Source: Nitrospira sp. CG24E (GTDB lineage: Bacteria; Nitrospirota; Nitrospiria; Nitrospirales; Nitrospiraceae). From it: a stretch of DNA of 32,813 bases. The position numbers and the translations under genes are program-made. Where the stretch lies: positions 252,347 to 285,159 of the forward strand of contig NEWP02000027.1 in NCBI GenBank assembly GCA_002869895.2, given 5' to 3'. The notes beneath the pieces were generated by a model. The model had not been told where the DNA came from. It saw nothing but the letters and a program-made list of their open reading frames with translations, and did not search any database. Position 1 is the stretch's first letter. Every line of letters begins with the position of its first letter. Shown here piece after piece: positions 23,258 to 31,625 of this stretch.

Positions 23258-24273
23258 ATGTCCTCTTAGTCCGGCCTGACGGGATCGGCGATGAAATCCT
23301 CTGTCTGCCGGTTGCTTCTGAGCTGCGCCAGCTCCTGCCGGAAGTTCGGATCACTTTCTTGTCCAGCGAATATGCGGCCCCGCTCTTGGCTCACCACCCG
23401 GATCTGGACGAGGTCTGGACGGTCACGGGCCGTGAATCTTTGAGTGATCTGATATCGTTGTTTGGCCGGGCGGTTGATGCGGTGGTGTTTCTCAAGCCGT
23501 TCAAGAGGCTGATGTGGGCCGCGTTTTTAGCCCGAGTACCGATTCGAGTCGCGACAGGCTACCGTTGGTACAGTCTATTGGCGAATCGGCGGATCTATGA
23601 ACACCGGAAAGATTTTTCCAAGCATGAAGCTTCGTATAACGTGGCCATGCTCGCAGGGCTGGGATTGCATCCAAGTACTGTGGCCCCACCGAGTCTCGTG
23701 CTGACTGATGCAGAGCGAACGTGGGGAGAGGAATGCTTGCGCGCTGTGCCGACACCCAGGGTTGTGCTTCATCCAGGCGGCTTTGCTGCCCGGCGCTGGC
23801 GAGTTGAGCACTATCGTTCGCTCGCGCATGTGTTACACCGTAAGGGAGTAGGGGTCGTTCTGACTGGCAGCCAGGCCGAAGCAGACATGTTCAAGCAAGA
23901 GGCGATGAGTGACGCGCCCTTTCCCGCTTCAGTTTTGAATCTCATGGGACAGTTATCGGTGCGTGAGCTGATGGCCATCATTGCAGGGAGTCATACAGTG
24001 GTCTCCGGAGCCACTGGTCCGGCTCATATTGCGGCGGCTTGTGCTGTGCCGAATGTCAGCCTGTTCGATCCGCGGCGCAACAATCTTCCGACCCGTTGGC
24101 AGCCGCTCGGCAAAGGAGTGGTTCTCCGTCCCGATGTGCCAACTTGTGAGAAATGTATTTATGAAGCTTGTCCCTATTGGGACTGCCTCGACCGGCTGAC
24201 GGTGGAAACGGTTGCCCAGCAGGTTCTTCAAGTCGCGGCAGCTCCTTCGCCATTGAGGGTAGTCCATGTCTGA
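23254..24273 (+). CDS. GT9 heptosyltransferase family protein
   Basis: A 339-aa GT9 protein: NVLLVRPDGIGDEILCLPVA at the start, then a central domain and VVLHPGGFAARRWRVEHYRSLA, GSQAEADMF, and SGATGPAHIAAACAVPNVSLF followed by DPRRNNLPTRW. The C-terminal CEKCIYEACPYWDCLDRLTV has several Cys, as in other LPS heptosyltransferases. The exact acceptor is unknown. ATG 23254 overlaps the waaC stop by 4 bp; the open frame upstream (from 23179) lies inside waaC and is not used. Four GT9 genes occur in this cluster. Confidence 0.88.
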   Translation: MNVLLVRPDGIGDEILCLPVASELRQLLPEVRITFLSSEYAAPLLAHHPDLDEVWTVTGRESLSDLISLFGRAVDAVVFLKPFKRLMWAAFLARVPIRVATGYRWYSLLANRRIYEHRKDFSKHEASYNVAMLAGLGLHPSTVAPPSLVLTDAERTWGEECLRAVPTPRVVLHPGGFAARRWRVEHYRSLAHVLHRKGVGVVLTGSQAEADMFKQEAMSDAPFPASVLNLMGQLSVRELMAIIAGSHTVVSGATGPAHIAAACAVPNVSLFDPRRNNLPTRWQPLGKGVVLRPDVPTCEKCIYEACPYWDCLDRLTVETVAQQVLQVAAAPSPLRVVHV

Positions 24274-24282
24274 CAGCGGTGC

Positions 24283-24390
24283 GTTATTTGGTCTGTTTCG
24301 TTTATTTGGTTTATCTTGTTCGTTTGTACTCAACTAAAAACCAAACAAACCAAACAAACCAAACAAACCAAATGAACCAAATAAACCAGA
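24283..24390. repeat. Palindromic 9-bp-unit element E6
   Basis: Left arm 24283-24327 (TTTGGTCTG, TTTCGTTTA, TTTGGTTTA), right arm 24336-24390, the most regular of the set with repeated ACCAAACAA units. It occupies the gap between the GT9 and GT2 genes. Confidence 0.87.
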
Positions 24391-24399
24391 GGGTCGTGC

Positions 24400-25152
24400 A
24401 TGTCTAAGCTCTCGGTCTACGTGATCGCCTACAATGATGAACCGAACATGCGGGCTTGTCTTGAGTCTGTGGCTGGTTGGGGCGATGAGTTGATCGTTGT
24501 GGACTCGCATAGTACGGATCGGACCGCAGCGATCAGCCGGGAATTTACCGACAAGGTGTACCAACTCGACTTTCATGGATTCGGACGATTGCGCAACGAG
24601 GCAGTCGCGCTCACGACCCATGACTGGGTGTTCAGCCTGGACAGCGATGAGAGGATGACGCCTGAGTTAGGGAAAGAAATTCAGCTGCTGCTCGACCGCG
24701 AGCCGGACGTGGATGCCTACTTTGTGCCACGGAAAAATTACTTTTTGGGCCGGTGGATCGAACATTGCGGTTGGTATCCCGATTATCGGCAACCGCAATT
24801 GTTTCGCAAAGGCCGGTTTCGCTACCGTCAAGAACTGGTCCATGAAGGTTTCGATTGCGATGGACCGGTCGGGCACCTCAAGAGTCCCGCATTGCAGTAT
24901 CCCTTTCGCGACATCGATCACTACATTACAAAACAGGATCGTTACTCAGATCTGATGGCCAAGCGTATGGTGGAGCAGGGCCGTCAGTTCTCCTCCCATC
25001 AACTCATTACCCATCCGCTCGGCGCTTTTCTGAAAATGTATGTGCAACGGGCCGGTTTTCTCGATGGGATGCCGGGCTTGATTCTTTCCGGCCTCTATGG
25101 CTATTACACCTTCATGAAGTACGCAAAATTCTGGGAACTCACAAAACGGTGA
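24400..25152 (+). CDS. GT2 family glycosyltransferase, WaaE/KdtX-like
   Basis: A 250-aa GT-A enzyme. It has the nucleotide-sugar binding start LSVYVIAYNDEPNMRACLES, then WGDELIVVDSHSTDRTAAIS, the metal-binding region WVFSLDSDERM (DxD-like) and the conserved acceptor part YFLGRWIEHCGWYPDYRQPQ with LFRKG. This pattern is typical of LPS core beta-1,4-glucosyltransferases such as WaaE. The C-terminus has amphipathic or hydrophobic segments (GLILSGLYGYYTFMKYAKFW) likely to rest on the membrane. A paralogue lies at 26076-26870. It starts 9 bp after E6 with a weak AGAGGG upstream. Confidence 0.88.
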   Translation: MSKLSVYVIAYNDEPNMRACLESVAGWGDELIVVDSHSTDRTAAISREFTDKVYQLDFHGFGRLRNEAVALTTHDWVFSLDSDERMTPELGKEIQLLLDREPDVDAYFVPRKNYFLGRWIEHCGWYPDYRQPQLFRKGRFRYRQELVHEGFDCDGPVGHLKSPALQYPFRDIDHYITKQDRYSDLMAKRMVEQGRQFSSHQLITHPLGAFLKMYVQRAGFLDGMPGLILSGLYGYYTFMKYAKFWELTKR

Positions 25153-25156
25153 ACCC

Positions 25157-25229
25157 CGTTTATTTGGTTTATTTTGTTAGTGACCGGAGTAACGAAACAA
25201 ACTAAACAAACCAAATAACCAGACAAACC
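25157..25229. repeat. Palindromic 9-bp-unit element E7
   Basis: A short copy. The left arm (25157-25180) has TTTGGTTTA; the right arm (25190-25229) has ACTAAACAA, ACCAAATAA and CCAGACAAACC. It fills the 85-bp gap between two GT2 genes. Confidence 0.8.
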
Positions 25230-25237
25230 ATTCAATT

Positions 25238-26083
25238 ATGAAAGTCAGCGGGTTTACGTTTGTTCGCAATGCGGTGAAGTACGACTATCCAGCGATAGAG
25301 TCGATCCGTTCCATTTTGCCGCTCGTCGATGAGTTCATTGTGAATGTCGGGCGCTGCGACGATGGCACGCTCGAAGTGATTCGCTCGATCGGCGATCCGA
25401 AGATCAGAATTGTGGAGTCGGTCTGGGATGAGACGCTGCGAAAAGATGGTTTGATCTATGCCCAGCAGACCAATATCGCCTTGTCTCACTGTACCGGGGA
25501 TTGGGCATTCTATATTCAAGCCGACGAGGTCGTGCACGAAGACGATTTGCCGATCATTCAGGAGGCGATGCGGAGGAATCTCGGCAACCCTGAGGTGAAA
25601 GGGCTGCTGTTCCGGTATCTGCATTTTATCGCGGATTATTGGTCGACGAATCCCTGGTTCTATCACAAAGCCGTGCGGATCATTCGAAACAACGGTGAAG
25701 TCGAATCCTGCGGGGATGCCGTAGGGTTCCACTTGAAGGCGACACAGCAGTATCTTCAGAGCGGACCGAAGGAATGGATTGCTCCATCGGACGGGCATGT
25801 CTTTCACTACGGGTGGGTGAAGGATCCAAAAACGATGCTGGAGAAAAAACGGGAACAGGTGACGGTCTATCATGGAGGCCATGTGCCTGCCGCTGAGGCC
25901 AAGCAACTGGCTCATGACAGCTTTCAATTTGAAGACTATGCAGTGTTGAAAGAATTCAGTGGCTCGCATCCACGTGTCATGCAGGCACGACTCGGGTCAG
26001 CGCAACGGTGGGCATCACGGCGGAACCGGTGGCTCAACGGGAACTTCTATCGCGAAATCGCTCGCCGAGGATTTCGTGGGTGA
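25238..26083 (+). CDS. Glycosyltransferase family 2-like protein
   Basis: A 281-aa protein with a GT-A-type start (KVSGFTFVRNAVKYDYPAIE, then LPLVDEFIVNVGRCDDGTLE) and a DxD-like site changed to FYIQADEVVHEDDL. The rest (LFRYLHFIADYWSTNPWFYH, AVRIIRNNGEVESCGDAVGF, HVFHYGWVKDPKTMLEKK) is a pattern I know from predicted glycosyltransferases in LPS and capsule clusters, with no assigned donor or acceptor. It overlaps the next gene by 8 bp. Its ATG lies 8 bp after E7, with no strong Shine-Dalgarno sequence. Confidence 0.8.
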   Translation: MKVSGFTFVRNAVKYDYPAIESIRSILPLVDEFIVNVGRCDDGTLEVIRSIGDPKIRIVESVWDETLRKDGLIYAQQTNIALSHCTGDWAFYIQADEVVHEDDLPIIQEAMRRNLGNPEVKGLLFRYLHFIADYWSTNPWFYHKAVRIIRNNGEVESCGDAVGFHLKATQQYLQSGPKEWIAPSDGHVFHYGWVKDPKTMLEKKREQVTVYHGGHVPAAEAKQLAHDSFQFEDYAVLKEFSGSHPRVMQARLGSAQRWASRRNRWLNGNFYREIARRGFRG

Positions 26084-26870
26084 GCCGGCCTGTAAACCCA
26101 CCGTAGCCTGCCTTGTCATCACAAAAAACGAAGAGCGGAATATTGTCGATTGTCTTGAGTCGGCTCAGTGGGCCAATGAGCTGATCGTAATCGATGCTGA
26201 AAGCGGTGACAAGACTGTGGAATTAGCCCGTGCCTGCGGGGCAAACGTGTTTGTGCGTCCCTGGCCCGGTTTCGGCCTGCAGAAGAATTTCGGGATGGCA
26301 CAGACGTCGGCTGACTGGATTCTGATCCTCGATGCCGATGAACGGGTCACCGAGGAACTTCGGGGAGAGGTGCGGGGCTGCATCGAGGGATGGAGACCCG
26401 GCGCTTCCGTGGCTTATCGGATTCCCAGGCGGAATTTTTTTTATGGCGCCTGGGTGCGGGGGGGAGGGGTCTACCCCGATTATCAAGTGCGCCTGTTTCG
26501 GCGGGGGATCGCTCAGTACAACGATGTCGCCGTGCATGAAAATCTTATCGTCGATGGAGAGATTGGGACATTGGTTGGACACCTCGATCACTACACGGAG
26601 CGGCGCATAAAGGATCATTTCAAGAAGTTTGGACACTACACGACGCTAGCGGCACAGGAAAAGGCTAAGAAGGTCCGGACGGTCGGCTGGAGCGATCTGG
26701 TTTTCCGTCCGTTGGTGGTCTGGGCTAAGACGTATCTCTTGAAGCAGGGGTATCGCGACGGGGTGAACGGGCTCATCGTCTGTTTGTTCGCCAGCATGTA
26801 CACCTTTGTGAAGTATGCCAAGCTGTGGGATACAACGAGGCAGGATGCCTCTCACCAGGATGCCAGGTAG
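26076..26870 (+). CDS. GT2 family glycosyltransferase, WaaE/KdtX-like (second copy)
   Basis: A 264-aa enzyme similar to the protein at 24400-25152: VACLVITKNEERNIVDCLES, WANELIVIDAESGDKTVELA, WILILDADERV (DxD), FFYGAWVRGGGVYPDYQVRL with FRRG, and VGHLDHYTERRIKDHFKKFG. The C-terminal hydrophobic stretch GLIVCLFASMYTFVKYAKLW matches the paralogue. GTG 26076 is chosen because homology starts just after it and GAGG lies about 6 nt upstream; the frame extends back to 25959 but that part lies inside the previous gene and is compositionally unlike a protein of this family. Confidence 0.86.
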   Translation: MGEPACKPTVACLVITKNEERNIVDCLESAQWANELIVIDAESGDKTVELARACGANVFVRPWPGFGLQKNFGMAQTSADWILILDADERVTEELRGEVRGCIEGWRPGASVAYRIPRRNFFYGAWVRGGGVYPDYQVRLFRRGIAQYNDVAVHENLIVDGEIGTLVGHLDHYTERRIKDHFKKFGHYTTLAAQEKAKKVRTVGWSDLVFRPLVVWAKTYLLKQGYRDGVNGLIVCLFASMYTFVKYAKLWDTTRQDASHQDAR

Positions 26871-28006
26871 TGGCCACGCGCATTCTGTACGTGCATGGGA
26901 TTGAAGCCATCGGTGGGGCGGAACGCGATCTGATCGCACTGTTGAAGACACTCGGTCGGCACAAGTGGGAGCCGCATGTGGTCTGTCCTGGAACGGGCCC
27001 CTTCCAAGAGCAACTTCACGCGATCGCTGTGGCCACTCATGCTCTGAGCCTCCCCCCCTGGAGAAAACCCCTCGCACTCTTTCAGCGCCGATCGGCGGTC
27101 AGCCGTCTGAACGCTATCGTGGATCAAATCAATCCGGCGATGATCCATGTGAACGACATCTGGTGGGTGCCTCATACACTGCAGGCAGTCGCAAGTCGTA
27201 AGCAGAATCCCGTACCGATCATGGCCCATGTGAGACAGGAAATCGAACCGGTGAAGGTGCGTCGCTATCAGCTGGATCGTGTAGAGGCTGTTATTGCCAT
27301 CTCTCGGCAGATTGAACAATCGCTGATTGCCGGCGGAGTTTCAGACAACCATGTCCGCACTGTTTACAGCGGCATCGAGCTTTCCGAGAGACAGCTCTCT
27401 CACGATGATCAAGCGATTCGCCGGATGATCGGGGTCACGAACGAAGCGGTCTTGGTCGGGACTGTCGCCAACCTGTTCTCACGCAAAGGCTATGAGGTCA
27501 TGTTGCGGGCCCTCCCTGCCATCGTCAATGCGGTACCGACAGTGCAGTACGTGATTGTGGGCAGCGACGATCGCGGCTATGCCGATCGATTGAGGAGGCT
27601 CGCTGATGAACTGAAGATCGCCGATCGCGTGCATATGGTCGGCTTTCAGGATCCGGTCCAGCCTGTTTTGGCCTCTCTCGACCTGTATGTGCATCCGGCA
27701 CTTATGGAGGGGTTCGGGATCGCAGTGGTCGAAGCGATGGCCATGGGGAAAGCCGTGGTTGCGACGACGACAGGAGGACTTCCTGAAGTCGTGGCGCAGG
27801 GAGAAACAGGCTTGCTCGTACCTCCGGGAGATGCCGAATCATTGGCCGAAACCGTCGTGTCCCTGCTACTGGATAGAGTCAGGCGAGAGCAGATGGGCAG
27901 CAAGGGGAGGGCGCGCGCGCAGGAGCGATTTAGCCTCGGTGCGTCCGTCATGCAGATGGAACGGCTTTATGGTGAAGTGTTGAAGGCACACAAAGAAGGA
28001 AGATGA
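26870..28006 (+). CDS. GT4 family glycosyltransferase
   Basis: A 378-aa GT-B retaining enzyme: ILYVHGIEAIGGAERDLIAL (GGAE motif), VIAISRQIEQSLIAGGV, VYSGIELSE, VGTVANLFSRKGYEVMLRAL and the donor site HPALMEGFGIAVVEAMAMGK with the E-x7-E motif, then TTTGGLPEVV and GETGLLVPPGD. It would extend the LPS outer part or a related glycan in the cytoplasm. GTG 26870 shares one base with the previous stop (TAGTG). The stop (28004-28006) overlaps the ATG of the 14-codon stub at 28003. Confidence 0.9.
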   Translation: MATRILYVHGIEAIGGAERDLIALLKTLGRHKWEPHVVCPGTGPFQEQLHAIAVATHALSLPPWRKPLALFQRRSAVSRLNAIVDQINPAMIHVNDIWWVPHTLQAVASRKQNPVPIMAHVRQEIEPVKVRRYQLDRVEAVIAISRQIEQSLIAGGVSDNHVRTVYSGIELSERQLSHDDQAIRRMIGVTNEAVLVGTVANLFSRKGYEVMLRALPAIVNAVPTVQYVIVGSDDRGYADRLRRLADELKIADRVHMVGFQDPVQPVLASLDLYVHPALMEGFGIAVVEAMAMGKAVVATTTGGLPEVVAQGETGLLVPPGDAESLAETVVSLLLDRVRREQMGSKGRARAQERFSLGASVMQMERLYGEVLKAHKEGR

Positions 28007-28047
28007 GAATCGGCTTTGACGTCATTTCCGTGGTGACCGGCATCTGA
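28003..28047 (+). pseudogene. 14-codon stub resembling the start of a GT4 gene
   Basis: ATG 28003 overlaps the previous stop (ATGA) and reads MRIGFDVISVVTGI before TGA. The MRIGFD start is the same as the GT4 gene at 29322 (MRIGFDANPMVG), and the DNA 28002-28021 matches 29321-29340 at 19 of 20 positions. It looks like the beginning of a coupled glycosyltransferase gene that was cut off when the gmd segment arrived. Confidence 0.5.
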
Positions 28048-28059
28048 AGCTGCAGAAGC

Positions 28060-28088
28060 TTAGCGGCGCCGGGCATTTCTGCTATAGT
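28060..28088 (+). promoter_or_regulatory. Candidate promoter for gmd
   Basis: TATAGT (28083-28088) matches the -10 consensus at 5 of 6 positions. TTAGCG 17 nt upstream is a poor -35 (3 of 6). It lies just before E8, so the palindrome would be in the 5' leader of gmd. Confidence 0.3.
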
Positions 28089-28093
28089 GCTGC

Positions 28094-28201
28094 CTGGTCT
28101 ATCTGGTTTATTTGGTCTATTTCGTTCATTTGGTTTGTCTCGTTCCTCGGATCGGAGCCAGCCAGATGAATCAAACAAACCAAATAAACAAAAGACACCA
28201 G
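28094..28201. repeat. Palindromic 9-bp-unit element E8
   Basis: Left arm 28094-28146 (TCTGGTTTA, TTTGGTCTA, TTTCGTTCA, TTTGGTTTG, TCTCGTTCC); right arm 28161-28201 (ATGAATCAA, ACAAACCAA, ATAAACAAA). It lies between the stub and gmd. Confidence 0.85.
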
Positions 28202-28229
28202 CTGATCCCATCAGCGCAGGGAGGTTGAA

Positions 28230-29204
28230 GTGAAACGGGCATTAATCACAGGGATCACCGGGCAGGATGGTTCCTATTTATCGGAACTGCTTCTCAGCAA
28301 GGGTTACGAGGTGCATGGAGTAGTCCGGCGTGTCGCCATTGAAGATCCGGTTCACCGGCTTCACCGCATCCTGCATCTGAAAGATCAGATCCAGTTCCAT
28401 GCCGCGTCGCTGGAAAGCTTTCCGAGTATTTATCGTGTGTTTGAGATGGTGAAGCCGGACGAATGTTATCACCTGGCTGCTCAAAGTTTTGTCGCCTACT
28501 CATTCGAGGATGAATTTTCGACGCTCAACGCCAATATCAACGGCACGCATCATGTGCTGGCCGCGTTGCGGGACTCTGCTCCTCACTGCCGCTTCTACTT
28601 TGCCGCATCGAGCGAGATGTTCGGAAAAGTGGCACAGGTGCCTCAGAACGAACAGACGCCGTTCCATCCCCGTTCAGCCTATGGCATTTCCAAAGTAGCC
28701 GGTTTTCACCTGACGAGAAACTATCGAGAGGCAAATGGGATCAAGGCCTCCTCGGGAATTCTGTACAATCATGAATCGCCCCGTCGCGGATTCGAGTTCG
28801 TGACCCGTAAAATAACCTCGCATGTCGCCCGCATCAAGATGGGCCTGGCAAAAGAGCTACGACTCGGGAATCTGGAGGCGCGCCGTGACTGGGGGCATGC
28901 GCGTGAATATGTAAAAGCCATGTGGTTGATGCTGCAAGAGGACAAACCGGACGACTATGTCATTGCGACGGGAGAACAACACACGGTACGGGAGTTTGCC
29001 GAGGTCGCGTTCGCACATGCCGGCCTCGATTACCATGACTATGTCAAAGTCGACCAGCAGTTTATGAGGCCGTCCGAAGTAGAAACCCTGCTGGGTGATG
29101 CCTCAAAGGCCAGGCAGAAACTCGGCTGGTCGTACGACGGCAAATTCACGGACTTGGTTCACGAAATGGTTGAGGAAGATCTGCGGCTCGTTCAACATCG
29201 GTAA
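28230..29204 (+). CDS. gmd: GDP-mannose 4,6-dehydratase
   Basis: Converts GDP-D-mannose to GDP-4-keto-6-deoxymannose, the precursor of fucose, rhamnose and perosamine donors for LPS. The 324 aa are an extended SDR enzyme with the NAD site TGITGQDGSYL (7-17), HLAAQSFVAYSF, SSEMFG (127-132), catalytic Tyr and Lys in YGISK (151-155), and the Gmd signature YNHESPRRG followed by VTRKIT. It is slightly shorter than many Gmd proteins. The start is GTG 28230 with GGGAGG 6 nt upstream. No reductase or epimerase that would finish the sugar (Rmd, Fcl, Per) is in the window. Confidence 0.92.
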   Translation: MKRALITGITGQDGSYLSELLLSKGYEVHGVVRRVAIEDPVHRLHRILHLKDQIQFHAASLESFPSIYRVFEMVKPDECYHLAAQSFVAYSFEDEFSTLNANINGTHHVLAALRDSAPHCRFYFAASSEMFGKVAQVPQNEQTPFHPRSAYGISKVAGFHLTRNYREANGIKASSGILYNHESPRRGFEFVTRKITSHVARIKMGLAKELRLGNLEARRDWGHAREYVKAMWLMLQEDKPDDYVIATGEQHTVREFAEVAFAHAGLDYHDYVKVDQQFMRPSEVETLLGDASKARQKLGWSYDGKFTDLVHEMVEEDLRLVQHR

Positions 29205-29321
29205 TAAGTAAGCGGCTTTTAACCGGTCACTCATGTCTTTCTTACATCGACCCGCCCCATGAAAAGATCAAGTTTAAGCAAATAAAATACAAACATGAAT
29301 GAGACTCATCACGGGACAGAG
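29205..29321. other. Gap between gmd and the GT4 gene
   Basis: An AT-rich end (aaataaaatac near 29280-29290) could hold a -10 box, but no paired -35 is convincing. The last base starts the 20-bp direct repeat (29321-29340) that also occurs at 28002-28021. No gene seen. Confidence 0.4.
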
Positions 29322-30434
29322 ATGAGAATCGGTTTTGACGCGAATCCGATGGTCGGCGATAAGGGCGGGGTGGGATGGCACAGCTACGAGCTCCTTCGCA
29401 CCATGCTGGCTCGGCAAGAGGAGATCGACTTTGTGGCCTATGCGAGGCCCGGCGCTGAGCAGCCTGACTCTGTGAGGGGGTGGCAAGGCGTTGAGCGGCT
29501 CCAGTGGATAAACTCAAGCAAATGGGGAATGGGGAAGCGGGGTTCATCCGATCAGTTGGATCTGTATCACGGAACCAATTTCAAGATGCAGACAGTCGGA
29601 CGCTATGGCGGGCTCGTGACCATTCACGATCTTTGGCTGGATCGTCATCCCGAATACTCGAAGAAGATGCTGGGCCAATGGTCATCCTCGTTCAAGACGA
29701 GACAGACTGCGCTTCGAGCCAGAAAAGCCATCACAGTTTCCGAGTTTTCGGCGAGAGAACTTGTGGAACTCTATGGGCTGAAACGTGAGCACATCAGGGT
29801 GATCCCCAATGGGGTGTCGGGCGGCTTTGCGCTACGCCGGGACGACCAGGCGATGGCGGAGTTGCGGAAACGGATCGGTCTGACGGCCGATCACTATATC
29901 CTCTTTATTGGAGGGGCAGATCCGCGCAAGAATCATCAGATCTTTCTTGAAGCGGCTGAGATCGTACGGAAGAAATTGGGACCACGCATGTTGGTCCTGG
30001 TCGGCTCGCCCGTCCATCCGTTCGGGAACTATGAGGAATCGGCGCGAAGGCGCAGTTTAACCGAGAAAGTACTCTGCCCTGGGCGGCTGTCCACGAACGA
30101 TTTGCAGCTGTTGTATTCTTCTACCGATCTGTTTGTCTTCCCTTCGTTGTACGAAGGGTTCGGAATGCCGGTATTGGAAGCGATGGCCTGTGGAGCGCCG
30201 GTGTTGACGTCCAATTCGACCGCGTTGGCGGAAGTGGCGGGTGATGCGGCGGTATTGGCAGATCCTCAGGATGCTCGAGCGCTCGGAGAAGCGATGGTCC
30301 GTGTGCTTGAGGATGAGCCGCTTCGAGCTGCCTTGAAGATCAAAGGATTCGCTCGTGCCAAGCAGTTCTCCTGGGACAACGCCGCAGCGAAGACCATGGC
30401 GTTGTACAGGGAATTGTGCGGTGAAACACCGTAA
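29322..30434 (+). CDS. GT4 family glycosyltransferase
   Basis: A 370-aa GT-B enzyme of the mannosyltransferase-like GT4 type: MRIGFDANPMVGDKGGVGWH, LVTIHDLWLDRHPEYSKK, AITVSEFSARELVELYGL, VIPNGVSGGF, ILFIGGADPRKNHQIFLEAA and the donor site VFPSLYEGFGMPVLEAMACG. The presence of gmd next to it suggests, but does not show, a GDP-sugar donor. ATG 29322 starts the homology; an in-frame ATG at 29295 has no Shine-Dalgarno sequence and adds nine unmatched residues. Confidence 0.88.
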   Translation: MRIGFDANPMVGDKGGVGWHSYELLRTMLARQEEIDFVAYARPGAEQPDSVRGWQGVERLQWINSSKWGMGKRGSSDQLDLYHGTNFKMQTVGRYGGLVTIHDLWLDRHPEYSKKMLGQWSSSFKTRQTALRARKAITVSEFSARELVELYGLKREHIRVIPNGVSGGFALRRDDQAMAELRKRIGLTADHYILFIGGADPRKNHQIFLEAAEIVRKKLGPRMLVLVGSPVHPFGNYEESARRRSLTEKVLCPGRLSTNDLQLLYSSTDLFVFPSLYEGFGMPVLEAMACGAPVLTSNSTALAEVAGDAAVLADPQDARALGEAMVRVLEDEPLRAALKIKGFARAKQFSWDNAAAKTMALYRELCGETP

Positions 30435-30574
30435 GTGGTAAGTAGTGAGTAGTAAGTGGTCAGGGGTTGTCGGGTCTACGGACATGCATCTTTGTCGCCT
30501 GACGCCTACCGTGAAACGCTCAACGAGAAGAAAGTAGCCAGCTGGTTCTTGCGGTTAACGGTTAACGATTCACG
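30433..30574. repeat. Low-complexity repeats before the last GT9 gene
   Basis: GTAAGTGG and GTAGTGAGTAGTAAGTGG direct repeats lie at 30433-30460. A tandem GGTTAAC unit and GATTCACG follow at 30553-30574, related to the palindrome at 22132-22219; the segment ACCGTGAAACGCTCAACG (30509-30526) can pair with it only imperfectly. Confidence 0.45.
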
Positions 30575-30584
30575 ACTACCGATC

Positions 30585-31625
30585 ATGCGAAACGTCCTCA
30601 TCATCAAACTTCGCTACATCGGTGACGTCTTATTGGCGACGCCGACCGTTCGAGCCATTAAAGCGGTTCGACCGGATGTCCGGGTGACGATGATGGTGAA
30701 TCGTGGGACGGAAGATCTGCTGTCCGGAAACCCGGACCTGGACGAGATCATGGTCCTCGACAAGGGGTCTCTGGCGGCACAATCGAGGCTGATCGCCGGA
30801 CTGCGCAGTCGGCAATTCGATACGGTGATCGATCTGACCGATGGAGACCGGTCTGCATTTCTGACCCGGGTCAGTGGAGCACCGGTTCGGATTGGATTCA
30901 ATGACGAGCATCGTTGGCGAGGGCGGTACTACACAGAGGTGATCCAGCCTGCGTCTGATGTGCGGCATAGGATTGACCGGGATCTGGGAACCCTCAAGCC
31001 CATGAGCATCCAAGCCAGCTCAAGGGATCCTCAACTGTGGCTGACGCAGGAGGAGATAAAGAGTGCGGATCAACTGTTGGATGAACTCGGCGTTCAGCGA
31101 TCGAAGTCGATGGTGATACTGCAGCCAGGCGCCCGGTACTGGTTTAAGGCCTGGCCTCTGGAACGGTTTGCGGAGCTGGCTAATCAACTTATGTCCCAGT
31201 ACGGCTGTCAGGTGTTGATCGGAGGCAGCGATCAAGACATCGACATTGCGCAACAGATTCAACGTATGGCGCAGAAAACTCCCACCATCATGGCAGGCCG
31301 GACTACGATTAAACAGTTCGCGGCCATTGCAGAAAAATCAGCGCTCTTTGTGGGAAGCGATAGTGGCGCGATGCACATTGCCTCTGCAGTCGGTACTCCC
31401 GTCGTAGCCTTGTTCGGCCCGTCGAATCCCCGTGAATGGGGTCCTCGAGGCGGTCCTGTGGAGGTGCTCTATAAGGAGATCGATTGCCGCAGTTGTTTTC
31501 ACCCGACCTGTTCGAGAGGCGAGGAGAATTGCATGAAGTTAATTGCGGTTCATGAGGTGGTCGCTGCCGCCCACCGCCTTCTCCTTGCCAGAAGTCGAGT
31601 TGCAGGGGGTAAGGCTGAAGGCTGA
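30585..31625 (+). CDS. GT9 heptosyltransferase family protein
   Basis: A 346-aa GT9 enzyme: NVLIIKLRYIGDVLLATPTV, FDTVIDLTDGDRSAFLTRVS, RIGFNDEHRWRGRYYTEV, LQPGARYWFKAWPLERFAEL, SDSGAMHIASAVGTPVVALF and GPSNPREWGPRG, with a C-terminal CRSCFHPTCSRGEENCMK that resembles the Cys-rich end of the other heptosyltransferases here. ATG 30585 matches the family start; the open frame reaches back to 30456 through the repeats but without homology. The last codons lie at the edge of E9. Its acceptor is unknown. Confidence 0.89.
   Translation: MRNVLIIKLRYIGDVLLATPTVRAIKAVRPDVRVTMMVNRGTEDLLSGNPDLDEIMVLDKGSLAAQSRLIAGLRSRQFDTVIDLTDGDRSAFLTRVSGAPVRIGFNDEHRWRGRYYTEVIQPASDVRHRIDRDLGTLKPMSIQASSRDPQLWLTQEEIKSADQLLDELGVQRSKSMVILQPGARYWFKAWPLERFAELANQLMSQYGCQVLIGGSDQDIDIAQQIQRMAQKTPTIMAGRTTIKQFAAIAEKSALFVGSDSGAMHIASAVGTPVVALFGPSNPREWGPRGGPVEVLYKEIDCRSCFHPTCSRGEENCMKLIAVHEVVAAAHRLLLARSRVAGGKAEG

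Noticed and set aside
24168-24407. Frame through E6 giving repeated Leu-Val-Tyr and Asn-Gln-Thr peptides
   Set aside because: The periodic peptide simply reflects the 9-bp repeat; the first half is an antisense-like shadow of the GT9 gene.
25959-26075. Longer start for the GT2 gene at 26076
   Set aside because: These codons overlap the previous gene and encode Gly/His/Ser-rich sequence unlike the family N-terminus.
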